A stretch of 64,000 nt of DNA from Fimenecus sp045543095 (GCA_045543095.1 JAZQMC010000014.1:1-64000); one strand, 5' to 3'. Shown: positions 16,118-24,086, numbered from the stretch's first letter. Numbers and translations are program-made. Notes: generated from the sequence alone by a model not told the origin.

Positions 16118-17038
16118 TTATAGATATTTTCGTTTGGATTCACAAAGTTCTGTTATAAATTGACGGTCAAGTTTTGTCAACTTGTAGCCATTTTTATATA
16201 TAAGAACATCTTTATACTTTTTGTTGTTATCTATACACTTTTTCTGAACTAGATTATATCGTTTCAACAAACTATCCGGCGCAGGAGAAACCCACATAAA
16301 TGTATCAGGATTTTTATAAAGCAAATCGAACTGACTAGCTCGCTCAAAAATAAAAATTCTACGGTCAATATTGTCGGGAAGTTCTTCCTTTACAACCTTT
16401 GAAAGAGGCATTGACGGAACATAAGGGTCGGCATGAGCAATTTCTATGAATCCTTTTAAGTCATCAAAAGTTATTTCTTCTTTCTGTGCCAACGGACTAT
16501 CTGCACTCATGATAAGGGAATATGAAAATTCTGTTATCATTTCATATACTAATCCTTTTTCTTCAAGCATTGCCTTAAAATACTTATCATAATTTTCAGC
16601 ATAACGAATAATACCTAGTTTGTAATCGTGATTTAATATGTTTTTAATTGTGCGTTGTGAGTTTGTTTCTTTATAGAAGATTTCAGCAGGGTCATTTGAA
16701 AGAGATTTTGAAAATTCTGAAAACGCTTCTGAAATATAGCAAGCACGAGGTACAGAAATCGAAAACTTCTGTTTTTTTGATGTACCTTTTTTATAAAGAT
16801 TTTCAACTTCATCAATCTGACTGAGAATACCTTTTGCATAATTTATGAATTCTTCGCCTTCGGGAGTAAGTTCCATACCTTTTGCAGTGCGGTCAAAGAT
16901 TGAAATACCAATATCAGCTTCAAGCTCTTTTATGGAACGGCTAATGTTTGGAGTTGCAACCAACAAGGTTTCAGAAGCCTTATTAAGAGAACCGACTTTT
17001 GCTACTTCAACTGCGTATTTCATATGTAATATATTCAT
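16118..17038 (-). CDS. LysR-family transcriptional regulator
   Basis: The 306-residue product has the LysR winged helix at residues 1-60 (KVGSLNKASETLLVATPNIS, then IKELEADIGISIFDRTAKGM) and a periplasmic-binding-like effector domain after residue 90. It is codirectional with adhE but has its own promoter and terminator. It may control the neighbouring adhE operon; that is inference from position. The ribosome site GAGGTG is a rather distant 14 bases from the ATG. Confidence 0.88.
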   Translation of the reverse strand: MNILHMKYAVEVAKVGSLNKASETLLVATPNISRSIKELEADIGISIFDRTAKGMELTPEGEEFINYAKGILSQIDEVENLYKKGTSKKQKFSISVPRACYISEAFSEFSKSLSNDPAEIFYKETNSQRTIKNILNHDYKLGIIRYAENYDKYFKAMLEEKGLVYEMITEFSYSLIMSADSPLAQKEEITFDDLKGFIEIAHADPYVPSMPLSKVVKEELPDNIDRRIFIFERASQFDLLYKNPDTFMWVSPAPDSLLKRYNLVQKKCIDNNKKYKDVLIYKNGYKLTKLDRQFITELCESKRKYL

Positions 17039-17094
17039 TTTTCAAGTTTCACCTCTTCAAAAACTATATAACAAATACAAACTTTAATAAAATA

Positions 17095-17123
17095 ATTATA
17101 CAATATGAATTTATAAAAATCAA
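17095..17123 (-). promoter_or_regulatory. Promoter of the LysR gene
   Basis: On the minus strand TTGATT (17118-17123), a 17-nt spacer and a perfect TATAAT (17095-17100) are present. Confidence 0.7.
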
Positions 17124-17137
17124 TTTAATTGAAGCAT

Positions 17138-17262
17138 TTACTTTGTAATTTTTGAAGTCTTTTTCTTTGGTTTCTGTGTAGTAAATTTTGCACCTTCCTT
17201 ACCGATAGTTTTGGATAGCATCAAAATAGCATCAAATTGTGATTTGGAGATTTTTTATAAAT
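17138..17262 (-). pseudogene. C-terminal remnant of an unidentified ORF
   Basis: On the minus strand a coherent frame of about 37 codons ends at TAA 17138-17140. It encodes KSQFDAILMLSKTIGKEG followed by a Lys-rich tail. The frame is closed upstream by an in-frame TAA near 17257 and has no start. Its end lies next to the tRNA-Trp-like repeat, so it could be the tail of an integrated element's gene. A similar minus-strand FDAIL peptide can be read near 670-690 on the other side of the island. I cannot name the family. Confidence 0.35.
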
Positions 17263-17320
17263 CTGAATGTAGTTGTTTTTCTACGGAATATGGCACGCAG
17301 TCTGTGAGACCGCGGATTGA

Positions 17321-17365
17321 CTCCAAAACCGCGTGCCGAGGGTTCAAGTCCTTCTGCCCCTGCCA
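17321..17365 (+). repeat. Partial tRNA-Trp copy (att-like direct repeat 2)
   Basis: This 45-bp stretch matches 460-504 of tRNA-Trp at 43 of 45 positions, starting exactly at the anticodon loop and running through the CCA end. The 5' half is not a tRNA. That breakpoint is where tyrosine integrases commonly cross over in tRNA genes. A weak terminator-like hairpin follows at 17367-17402, as behind the real tRNA. Confidence 0.75.
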
Positions 17366-17562
17366 AAAACGCATCTGCTACTTTTGTAGTGGGTGCGTTT
17401 TTCGTTTAGAGATAAAGAAGGATGAGAACCCATGAGGGTTTTGGCGTTAAGAAAATGATATAGTATATCGTTTTTAGCCAAAAGTGGTCGGCGGGTACCG
17501 AATTTCGCGAGAAATTGGGTCGCCGAGCGGTCAGTATGCGAGGCGTAAGCCGAAGCAGACGG

Positions 17563-17582
17563 TCGAATCCTTCTGCCCCTGC
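17563..17582 (+). repeat. Third tRNA-Trp 3'-end copy
   Basis: A 20-bp stretch, tcgaatccttctgcccctgc, is identical to 483-502 of tRNA-Trp (T loop and acceptor end). It stands about 200 bases after the second copy. The bases between (17403-17562) hold no gene I can support. Confidence 0.65.
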
Positions 17583-17593
17583 TATTTGAGAAC

Positions 17594-17634
17594 CTCACAA
17601 ATCCTTGATATATAAGGCTTTGTGAGTTTTTTAT
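17594..17634 (+). terminator. Terminator-like hairpin after the third tRNA-Trp fragment
   Basis: CTCACAAATCCTT pairs with AAGGCTTTGTGAG (one mismatch) and is followed by six T. Each tRNA-Trp copy is followed by a hairpin of this kind. Confidence 0.7.
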
Positions 17635-17754
17635 TTTTGTTTTTAATTCTTATAAATCCCTGTAAGCACCTGTAAAGCAGCATAAAAACCTATAAAAATA
17701 CAACTCAAAATATTTGTAAAAAATATGTATTTTTAAATTTTTTGCAAAAACATA

Positions 17755-17783
17755 TTGACAAAGTGTCGCAAATGTGATAAACT
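17755..17783 (+). promoter_or_regulatory. Strong promoter of a small RNA candidate
   Basis: A perfect TTGACA (17755-17760), a 17-nt spacer and TAAACT (17778-17783) precede a region with no ORF but a clear terminator. Confidence 0.7.
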
Positions 17784-17789
17784 GTCACC

Positions 17790-17971
17790 ATAATAAAGAA
17801 GCGGGTTGCAGAGGGCAATGATTTTTAAGTGATTTGTTCTTTGAATATTAAAGCAGAAAATCCCCTTTCCTGACTTTTACCCGCGTCAAAATAGTTACCA
17901 TCCTCACCCGATGAGTAAAAAAGGAACCCGACTGTTATCATCATATCCGGCAGTCGGGTTTCTTGTTTTTT
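17790..17971 (+). ncRNA. Structured small RNA candidate, about 180 nt
   Basis: The interval runs from a consensus promoter to a rho-independent terminator and has no coding frame. A 5' domain forms GCGGGT...AGAGGG paired with CCCCTTT...ACCCGC (17801-17886). A small hairpin CTCA-cccga-TGAG lies near 17903-17915, and the terminator stem AACCCGACTG / CAGTCGGGTT (17925-17960) ends in a T-rich tail. The size and the strong promoter would suit 6S RNA, but I see no decisive 6S, T-box or riboswitch signature. It could also be an attenuated leader, although the next gene, padR, has its own promoter. Confidence 0.5.
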
Positions 17972-17989
17972 CGGGTGGGGATTTTTTGC

Positions 17990-18016
17990 GGGCAATTCGT
18001 GAATCGCCCCTACAGG
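17990..18016. repeat. GGGC-ATTC palindromic repeat fragment
   Basis: GGGCAATTC / GAATCGCCC, followed by CCTACAG, resembles a half copy of the dispersed GTAGGGG-type palindrome that is seen more completely at 47183-47261. Confidence 0.45.
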
Positions 18017-18022
18017 TTATTA

Positions 18023-18051
18023 TTGACAAATTTGTAATACTATGGTAATAT
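18023..18051 (+). promoter_or_regulatory. Promoter of padR with overlapping dyad
   Basis: TTGACA (18023-18028), a 17-nt spacer and TAATAT (18046-18051) are followed directly by ATGCATAGGTTACATAGG. That stretch has the spaced ATG..CAT character of PadR operators, so autoregulation is likely. Confidence 0.7.
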
Positions 18052-18095
18052 ATGCATAGGTTACATAGGTATTTAAAATTAAGGAGGAAATATTT

Positions 18096-18422
18096 ATGGC
18101 AAAGAACGATTTAATGCACGGCAATACATCTCTTTTGGTGTTGTCACTTATCGAAACACAGGATATGTACGGTTATCAGATTATCAAGGAGTTAAAACGC
18201 AAGAGTGAGAATGTTTTTGAGCTTAAAGAGGGCTCGCTCTACCCTGTTTTACACGCACTTGAAAATGACAAGTTAATCACTTCTTATATTGAAGAAACCG
18301 ATTCTGCACGCAAACGCAGATATTACACAATCACCGACAAGGGCAGAAAGGAATTGGCTGACAAAAAGCAGGAATTCTTCACCTTTACAACGGCCGCAAG
18401 AAAAGTGCTCACATTTGCGTGA
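18096..18422 (+). CDS. PadR-family transcriptional regulator
   Basis: The 108-residue protein is a typical single-domain PadR winged helix. It has MYGYQIIKELKRKS, the GSLYPVLHALE wing helix and RRYYTITDKGRKEL, then a C-terminal dimerisation helix. AAGGAGG lies 11 bases before the ATG. PadR proteins of this size usually repress their own operon with membrane proteins, which matches the two downstream genes here. Its stop is ten bases before the next start. Confidence 0.93.
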   Translation: MAKNDLMHGNTSLLVLSLIETQDMYGYQIIKELKRKSENVFELKEGSLYPVLHALENDKLITSYIEETDSARKRRYYTITDKGRKELADKKQEFFTFTTAARKVLTFA

Positions 18423-18432
18423 GGTGATACTG

Positions 18433-19338
18433 ATGAACGAAAAATACCAAAAACTAAAAGAAAGTTATTTATCTATCGCCTGTAAATCTATTCGCAAAGA
18501 AAAAAGACTTTACAAACGCATATATAACGAGTTATCAGAGCACATGGACGATATGTATGAAGATTTTGTAAACGACGGTATTGGTGAAGGTTCTGTTCCC
18601 GAGTTGATTGTAGAAGAAATGGGCAATGCAGAAGAATTAGGCAAAGAGTTATACAACGCCAACAAGAAAAAATATTTAACTTCAAGAACCATCACACTTT
18701 TAGTGAGGACGGCAATAATTCTTATCTGCCTAATATATGCCCCACCAGTATTGAATGAATTGGTTGATTATGTGCAATATTTTGATGTAGAAGATGTTGA
18801 AACTGCTCTAACTGAAGAATATAGTGAAATGACCTTCTTGGGCGAATATGAAAGCAATGGTCAAAAATACAGATTGTATGTACCTATCACACAACCAGAA
18901 GATTGTTACGAAGTTTATTTTGCTGAATCAGCAAAGTTTTTCGGCAAAAATCTTCCTGACAAATACAGTTCATTTGGTCACGATTTTAGTGGCTATCCTA
19001 TCATCTCTTGTATGTTTACAAATTCAGGTGACTGTTTCATGTGCGAAAATGCACGTTTTGAAGTTTTTCTCGCACCGTCAAATGCAAAGTACGTTTCATT
19101 TACATACAAGCCCTGTTACCACTACAACCCATACGCTACAGATGACGACGAAATCACAGGTGAAATTTTTGAAATAACCGATGTACCTTGTGTTATTGAA
19201 GTAGAGTCTATTCAAGGGTATTCAATGTATAAATACAACTATTTTGACGAGAATCTTAATCCGATTGATAAACCTTTTGACAACCAATATAAAAAACCTA
19301 CCAATTCAGTCGGTGGTACTACACACACTGTTATGTAG
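18433..19338 (+). CDS. PadR-linked membrane protein with DUF1700-like N-terminus (copy 1)
   Basis: The 301-residue product starts with an approximately 75-residue helical domain (RIYNELSEHMDDMYEDF, then VEEMGNAEELGKELYNANKK) of the DUF1700/permease-prefix type that accompanies PadR regulators. One membrane helix follows at about 85-105 and then a 190-residue extracytoplasmic domain that I do not recognise. ATG 18433 is preceded by GAGGTGAT, which overlaps the padR stop, so it is translationally coupled. An earlier in-frame start inside padR is rejected because it lacks a ribosome site. Confidence 0.7.
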   Translation: MNEKYQKLKESYLSIACKSIRKEKRLYKRIYNELSEHMDDMYEDFVNDGIGEGSVPELIVEEMGNAEELGKELYNANKKKYLTSRTITLLVRTAIILICLIYAPPVLNELVDYVQYFDVEDVETALTEEYSEMTFLGEYESNGQKYRLYVPITQPEDCYEVYFAESAKFFGKNLPDKYSSFGHDFSGYPIISCMFTNSGDCFMCENARFEVFLAPSNAKYVSFTYKPCYHYNPYATDDDEITGEIFEITDVPCVIEVESIQGYSMYKYNYFDENLNPIDKPFDNQYKKPTNSVGGTTHTVM

Positions 19339-19370
19339 TTTCATTCAAACACTCTTAAGGTGGTGAAGAT

Positions 19371-20246
19371 ATGAGAGAAATTAAGGATTTTGATACCGAG
19401 AAGAAGATTTACATAGGCAAAGTTCTGGAACATATACATTATAAAAAGCTTCACACGAGAATTTATGAAGAAATGTCAACACACATGGACGATATGTATG
19501 AGGATTTTAGTAGCACTTGTGATGATGAAGCCGAAATCACAAAGAAAATTCTTGAAGAAATGGGACACCCACACTATTTAGGGTTGGAACTCAAAAAAGC
19601 AAATAGAACAAAGTTGTTTTGGGCGAGAGTATTCAAAATCGCTTGTGTTATTTTCGCTTTACCTATAATGTATTTGGGCGTTGTTATACTGATTAATGTT
19701 GGAACGGAATTTGATAACTATTTTTATGCCGACACTGCTGAAGAGGCAGAAGAATGGATTTTAGAAAACCGAACCGACGGCAAACCAATTGAATTACTTA
19801 CAGAAATTGAACATGATGGGGTTGTTCACCGAATTTATGTACCCAAAGTTCAAAATGAAGAAAATTTTAAAATATATCACATATATTCAATAGAATTCTT
19901 TGGTATTAATATAAAAAATCGATTTGAGCGATCACATTGTTCTTATGGACCAAACGGCAACTATACAATGGCAAGTCTTGACCAACGTCCCATATGTGAT
20001 GAGCTTATGATTTACTACAATACACCTGATTATAAATATATAAAGGTTCAGTTCAAACCCGTTGAAGATGGTCTTGAAGAATTCTGGAGTGATTTCATAG
20101 AGATACCACAAGATGCTACGATTGATGAACCAAAATTTTTCATTTTAGATTGTCCTGATGGGTACCGTTGGAACAACTATGAAAGATTTGATGAAAATAA
20201 AAACTCAATTGATAACCATGATTTCACAGGTTCAGAACTTCGATAA
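19371..20246 (+). CDS. PadR-linked membrane protein with DUF1700-like N-terminus (copy 2)
   Basis: The 291-residue product is a tandem paralogue of the preceding gene. It shares the prefix domain (RIYEEMSTHMDDMYEDF, ILEEMGHPHYLGLELKKAN), one membrane segment near 88-110, and an outer domain with the same order of motifs (HRIYVPKVQNEENFKIYH against YRLYVPITQPEDCYEVYF). AAGGTGGTGAAG provides the ribosome site. The divergence is high, so the duplication is old. Function unknown; a sensing or envelope role under PadR control is inference. Confidence 0.65.
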   Translation: MREIKDFDTEKKIYIGKVLEHIHYKKLHTRIYEEMSTHMDDMYEDFSSTCDDEAEITKKILEEMGHPHYLGLELKKANRTKLFWARVFKIACVIFALPIMYLGVVILINVGTEFDNYFYADTAEEAEEWILENRTDGKPIELLTEIEHDGVVHRIYVPKVQNEENFKIYHIYSIEFFGINIKNRFERSHCSYGPNGNYTMASLDQRPICDELMIYYNTPDYKYIKVQFKPVEDGLEEFWSDFIEIPQDATIDEPKFFILDCPDGYRWNNYERFDENKNSIDNHDFTGSELR

Positions 20247-20263
20247 AAATTGCAATATATCAA

Positions 20264-20474
20264 CTCGACAAATTGGGGTTTGTAGAACTCTTTTTGGTTT
20301 GTTATTTTTGGCTCCCTCTGACGAGGGAGCTGTCTGCGAAGCAGACTGAGGGAGAGATTTAGTGAAGATGCAACCTATCTCTCCCTCCGTCACTCGCAAG
20401 CTCGTGCCACCTCCCTCGTCAGAGGGAGGCAATATACACCATTTAATGAGTTCGACAAATTCAAATTTATCGAG
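20264..20474. repeat. MITE-like element, copy 1
   Basis: Imperfect 27-bp terminal inverted repeats (20264-20290 and 20448-20474, 22 of 27 matching) enclose a second, perfect inverted repeat of 18-bp arms, CTCCCTCTGACGAGGGAG (20312-20329) and its complement (20411-20428). There is no ORF. The ends are shared with elements at 33513-33672 and 47086-47321, whose interiors differ. Confidence 0.7.
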
Positions 20475-20496
20475 GTTAAATACGCATAATACATTT

Positions 20497-20528
20497 AAAA
20501 AGCCACTCACAAGGAGTGGCTTTTAATT
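20497..20528 (-). terminator. Bidirectional terminator ending the surface-protein cluster
   Basis: AAAAGCCACTC / GAGTGGCTTTT is an 11-bp stem with a 5-nt loop and T-rich ends on both strands. It lies 17 bases past the stop of the Asp-rich protein gene. Confidence 0.85.
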
Positions 20529-20544
20529 ATTTAAGTTATAAGAT

Positions 20545-22503
20545 TTAAACAGCAGGTTGTTCTTCCTCTTCTTCATCCTTTTTGCGTTTGAAGAGAATAA
20601 TCAGAACTAAGAACAAACTGAATACCATTACCGAGCCCATTGCAACAGGATTCTGCAAGAATTCTGCAAGAGTTTCAGGGATTTCGGGAACGGGAATAGG
20701 CTTTTTAGGTCCGCCGATTTCAATTACAACGCCGTCGTCGTCTTTATCCTTATCGCCACCGTCATAATCGTCTATATGACCATCGCCGTCTTTGTCGGGG
20801 TCCTTACTATCCGGGATGCCGTCATTATCGTCGTCATCATCTTCCTTGTCGGGAGTACCATCGCCATCTGTATCTATGAAATCGTCGTCATACTCATCGC
20901 CATCGGGAAGTCCGTCGTTATCGTCGTCCTTATCCTCTCTATCGGGAAGTCCATCGCCGTCTGTATCACGATTCGGGTGGTCAGGGTCCTGTTCATCGGG
21001 TATACCGTCATTGTCGTCATCGTCGTCTTCCTTATCGGGAATACCGTCGTTGTCGTCATCCTTATCCTTGCTATCAGGGATTCCGTCACCATCTGTATCA
21101 CGATTCGGGTGGTCGGGGTCATCCTTATCAGGAATTCCGTCACCATCGTCGTCATCATCTTCCCTGTCAGACTTACCGTCGTTATCGTCGTCGGGGTCAT
21201 ATTTGTCCGGAATACCGTCGCCATCTGTATCACGATTTGGATGGTCAGGGTCATCTTTATCAAGAATTCCGTCACCGTCATCATCGTCATCGTAAACTAC
21301 ATCACCGGGACCGTCGGGAAGACCATCGTTATCGTCATCCTCATCATCAACATCCGGAATACCATCGTCGTCAGTATCTCTTTCGGGACTATCTGGGTCT
21401 TTCTTATCGGGAATTCCGTCATTGTCGTCGTCATCGTCGTCAACGTCGGGAATACCGTCATTATCGTCATCGGGGTCATATTTATCGGGGATTCCGTCAT
21501 CATCTGTATCGCGGTCGGGATGGTCAGGGTCCTTCTTATCGGGAGTGCCGTCGTTGTCGTCATCGTCATCATCCCTATCGGGAGTGCCGTCATTATCGTC
21601 ATCGTCGTCATCTCTGTCGGGAATGCCGTCATCATCTGTGTCGCGGTCAGGGTGGTCGGGGTCATCCTTATCAGGAATACCATCGCCGTCATCATCCGGG
21701 TCATAAATCACATCACCTGGGCCATCGGGGTCAACAGGGTCAGGATTATTCGGGTCACCGGGGTCTGTTTTGTCCGGGTCCTGGTCGGGAATTCCATTGC
21801 CGTCATTATCAGCAATATAGAAATCAAGATAAACAACCTCTGTTCCGGTAGGAACGATAACCACTTGAGTACCATCTTCAGCCTCTGTGAGAACAACTTT
21901 GTCCGTATCATCCGTCATTGTAATAACAAATGATGTATTTGCAAGAACTTCTCCGTCCTTTGAGATTGTAACGAAATGCTTGCCTTCAGAAATATCACTG
22001 ACCTTATATCGACCATCATTATCAGTAGTAGCAGTCACGCTGCCGAAATCAAAACTCAACTGAGCCCCTTTGATTTCTTCTTTTTTATCTTTATTACCTA
22101 AATAAACGGTACCCTCAACGTCAGTCTTCTTACACTGGTCATTGGGGTCATCAGAGCATTTCTGGAAGGTAACATCAACATAAGTATCAGTAACAATATC
22201 ACTGATTTTAAGATTACCGTTAACGTACTCATCTGTAACATCAACACCATTTACGGTGATACTGTCAAGATGATAACCGTTTTCCAAATAGACACCAAGG
22301 TCGATTTCACCAAATCTGTCAATCTTAAACTGTGCTCCGTCAGCGCAAATTTTGCCGTTGACAAGAACAAAACCACCGTCATTGTAATTAATTGTTACAT
22401 TGTGCTCAGAAGGCACAGTAGTACCAAGCTGCATTGCAAAACCGGGAATAGCCATTACCATAATCATTGCAAGAGAAACAATAACGCTTAATACTTTTTT
22501 CAA
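20545..22503 (-). CDS. Secreted, membrane-anchored Asp-rich protein with about 22 calcium-type repeats
   Basis: The 652-residue product has a signal peptide (residues 1-23), two beta domains (about 30-225, the second CnaB-like with TDNDGRYKVSDISEGKHFVT), and then a long Asp-rich tract (232-590). The tract has about 22 DxDxDGxPD motifs as in thrombospondin type-3 repeats, which bind calcium and stiffen. The tail has a membrane helix (about 620-638) and a basic then acidic end, KRKKDEEEEEQPAV. There is no LPxTG motif, so it is held by the helix. The TTG start follows AAGGAGGTG. It is the last gene of the surface cluster and looks like a rigid stalk or base that projects from the membrane. The opposite-strand frames over the repeats are artefacts of the repetitive codons. 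Confidence 0.85.
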   Translation of the reverse strand: MKKVLSVIVSLAMIMVMAIPGFAMQLGTTVPSEHNVTINYNDGGFVLVNGKICADGAQFKIDRFGEIDLGVYLENGYHLDSITVNGVDVTDEYVNGNLKISDIVTDTYVDVTFQKCSDDPNDQCKKTDVEGTVYLGNKDKKEEIKGAQLSFDFGSVTATTDNDGRYKVSDISEGKHFVTISKDGEVLANTSFVITMTDDTDKVVLTEAEDGTQVVIVPTGTEVVYLDFYIADNDGNGIPDQDPDKTDPGDPNNPDPVDPDGPGDVIYDPDDDGDGIPDKDDPDHPDRDTDDDGIPDRDDDDDDNDGTPDRDDDDDDNDGTPDKKDPDHPDRDTDDDGIPDKYDPDDDNDGIPDVDDDDDDNDGIPDKKDPDSPERDTDDDGIPDVDDEDDDNDGLPDGPGDVVYDDDDDGDGILDKDDPDHPNRDTDGDGIPDKYDPDDDNDGKSDREDDDDDGDGIPDKDDPDHPNRDTDGDGIPDSKDKDDDNDGIPDKEDDDDDNDGIPDEQDPDHPNRDTDGDGLPDREDKDDDNDGLPDGDEYDDDFIDTDGDGTPDKEDDDDDNDGIPDSKDPDKDGDGHIDDYDGGDKDKDDDGVVIEIGGPKKPIPVPEIPETLAEFLQNPVAMGSVMVFSLFLVLIILFKRKKDEEEEEQPAV

Positions 22504-22554
22504 TGAAATCCACCTCCTTGAAAAATTTTAGAAACAAATCAACACGGAGGTCGA

Positions 22555-23082
22555 TTATACTGTAGTCGGAGCTACATACTCAACTGTGTATGTAAGTGTG
22601 CCTGAATAAGCACCAACAGCCTTGCCTACGAACTGGTCGGCAGCAATTGTAACAGTTACATTTGAACCATCAACAACGTTTGGAGCCGTTGTATTAGCTG
22701 CATTTACAGGGCCAAATTCTACTATTCCGCCACCTGCAACTGTAAATACAAGTTCATCATCTGTGCCTGTAGCTTTCATTACACCGCCATTATCAGCAGC
22801 TGCTGAAATTTTAAGGCTTGCACCGATAAGAAGCTGTGACTCAACTTTATAAGTTGCATCTTGTGGATTAGAATTGTTCCATGCAACATCAACTTTTGCA
22901 GGAATTGTAACTGTATATGACCAGTCAGTTGCATTATCATAAGTTGTTACAACTTCTGCTTGTGTAGTCTGCTTACCGTCAACTACAGCAGGAACATCCT
23001 GAGTAATGTCACCTGCAAACGCCGGAACTGCAACTGCCATCATCATTACGACAGCAAGTGCAAGAGAAATAACTTTTTTCAT
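22555..23082 (-). CDS. Small secreted beta-domain protein, paralogue 9
   Basis: The 175-residue product has a signal peptide ending AVPAFA and one domain of about 135 residues. It shows the cluster's conserved frame: YTVTIPAKVDVAW, then SQLLIGASL, then GVMKATG, and the end AYSGTLTYTVEYV. It is the longest of the nine and replaces the conserved C-terminal Trp by Phe (DQFVGKA). Predicted all-beta, extracellular. It is followed by the Asp-rich stalk gene after 51 bases and is closest in pattern to paralogue 5. Confidence 0.78.
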   Translation of the reverse strand: MKKVISLALAVVMMMAVAVPAFAGDITQDVPAVVDGKQTTQAEVVTTYDNATDWSYTVTIPAKVDVAWNNSNPQDATYKVESQLLIGASLKISAAADNGGVMKATGTDDELVFTVAGGGIVEFGPVNAANTTAPNVVDGSNVTVTIAADQFVGKAVGAYSGTLTYTVEYVAPTTV

Positions 23083-23112
23083 AATAATTTACTCCTTTAT
23101 TTTGCCAAGGAA

Positions 23113-23586
23113 TTAAGCAATAGTTGCTGTAAATGTAAGAGTATCTGTATATGTATCTACAGGAACACCTTTCCAGTTTGCACCGGTAGTATCAACTGTA
23201 ACTGAAGCTACTTCGTCAACTACAACAGAAGCTGTTGCTGTGTACTCGTTATTTACAAGGCCGTAATGAAGAATATCGCCTGCAGCATTTTTCAAGCTGC
23301 CGTTACCTGAAACAACAACAAAAACTGCGTCGCCTGTTGCAAGCTGGCTGTTGATTGTATATTCAACATCTGTAGTTTTTGCTTCCCAATAAATTGTCTG
23401 TGTTGCAGGAATTGTAACTGTGTACCAAGTGGGGTCTGAGCCGTCTTCTTTTGTTGTAAGAGTTTCAATGATTGTTTCATTAGCAACAGGGTTACCGCCT
23501 GTGACTGTTTCTGTTAATGCGAATGCAGGAACTGCGATAGCCATCATCATTACAATAGCTATAGCTACTGCTAAAATCTTTTTCAT
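23113..23586 (-). CDS. Small secreted beta-domain protein, paralogue 8
   Basis: The 157-residue product has a signal peptide to AVPAFA. The mature domain has YTVTIPATQTIYW, SQLATGDAVFVVVSG, and the C-terminal block GANWKGVPVDTYTDTLTFTA. No Cys, no sortase motif, no membrane tail. It has its own ribosome site (GGAG) and a 23-base gap to paralogue 7. Confidence 0.78.
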   Translation of the reverse strand: MKKILAVAIAIVMMMAIAVPAFALTETVTGGNPVANETIIETLTTKEDGSDPTWYTVTIPATQTIYWEAKTTDVEYTINSQLATGDAVFVVVSGNGSLKNAAGDILHYGLVNNEYTATASVVVDEVASVTVDTTGANWKGVPVDTYTDTLTFTATIA

Positions 23587-23609
23587 AATATTTTCTCCTA
23601 ACTAAATAG

Positions 23610-24086
23610 TTATACCAGCTCTGCTGTGAATGTTAATGTACCACTGTAATTATCAATTGAAGCCTTTTCCCAATTAGCAGTGGGAATATTCACCTTTACT
23701 ATTGATGTTTCAGGTGATGCTTCTAAAATTACTGATTCTGTTGTGGTATATGTTGTATCACTTAATGAATAATTAAGTGTTGCAGTTTTTGCAGGGTTTT
23801 TCATAACACCGCCGTCTGCTGAAGAAACTGTAACCTTAACAAGCTTGCCTGTCTGAAGCTGACAGAATACTGAATAACCGACATCTGCGGTTGTTTTTCC
23901 CCAAGGAATTTTAACTTCTGCGGGAATTGTTACCGTATATGAGCCTTCGCCCATATCACTAATTCCGTCAACTAAAACCTGTGTATTGCCTGCAGGTGTT
24001 CCTGCATCTAAATCAATAGCAAATGCAGGAATACAAACTGCGAACATCATAACAAGAGCAAGAGCCAATGAAAGTACTTTTTTCAT
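23610..24086 (-). CDS. Small secreted beta-domain protein, paralogue 7
   Basis: The 158-residue product has a signal peptide to CIPAFA. The mature part has GNTQVLVDG followed by YTVTIPAEVKIPW, QLQTGKLVKVTVSSADGG, and the end NWEKASIDNYSGTLTFTAEL. This copy is the nearest to the consensus of the family. Gap of 24 bases to the preceding gene. Confidence 0.78.
   Translation of the reverse strand: MKKVLSLALALVMMFAVCIPAFAIDLDAGTPAGNTQVLVDGISDMGEGSYTVTIPAEVKIPWGKTTADVGYSVFCQLQTGKLVKVTVSSADGGVMKNPAKTATLNYSLSDTTYTTTESVILEASPETSIVKVNIPTANWEKASIDNYSGTLTFTAELV

Noticed and set aside
505..17320. Calling the whole block between tRNA-Trp copies an active mobile element.
   Set aside because: No integrase, excisionase or conjugation genes are visible and most of the genes are metabolic, so only att-like scars are reported.
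17344..17598. An 84-codon minus-strand frame across the tRNA-Trp-like fragments.
   Set aside because: It reads through tRNA-derived repeats and terminator-like hairpins and has no ribosome site or recognisable product.
17790..17971. Naming the small RNA as 6S RNA, T-box or a riboswitch.
   Set aside because: No conserved signature for any of these could be read by eye, so it is listed as an unassigned structured RNA.
20264..20474. A CRISPR-like array or riboswitch in the palindromic region after the PadR operon.
   Set aside because: There are no regularly spaced identical repeats, and the structure is one nested inverted repeat with no downstream gene on the same strand.
20776..21933. Long plus-strand reading frames (385, 204 and 167 codons) opposite the Asp-rich gene.
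   Set aside because: They are shadows of the GAT/GAC repeat codons. Their products are low-complexity Val/Ile, Ser or Arg/His strings without ribosome sites, while the minus strand gives a signal peptide and ordered domains.
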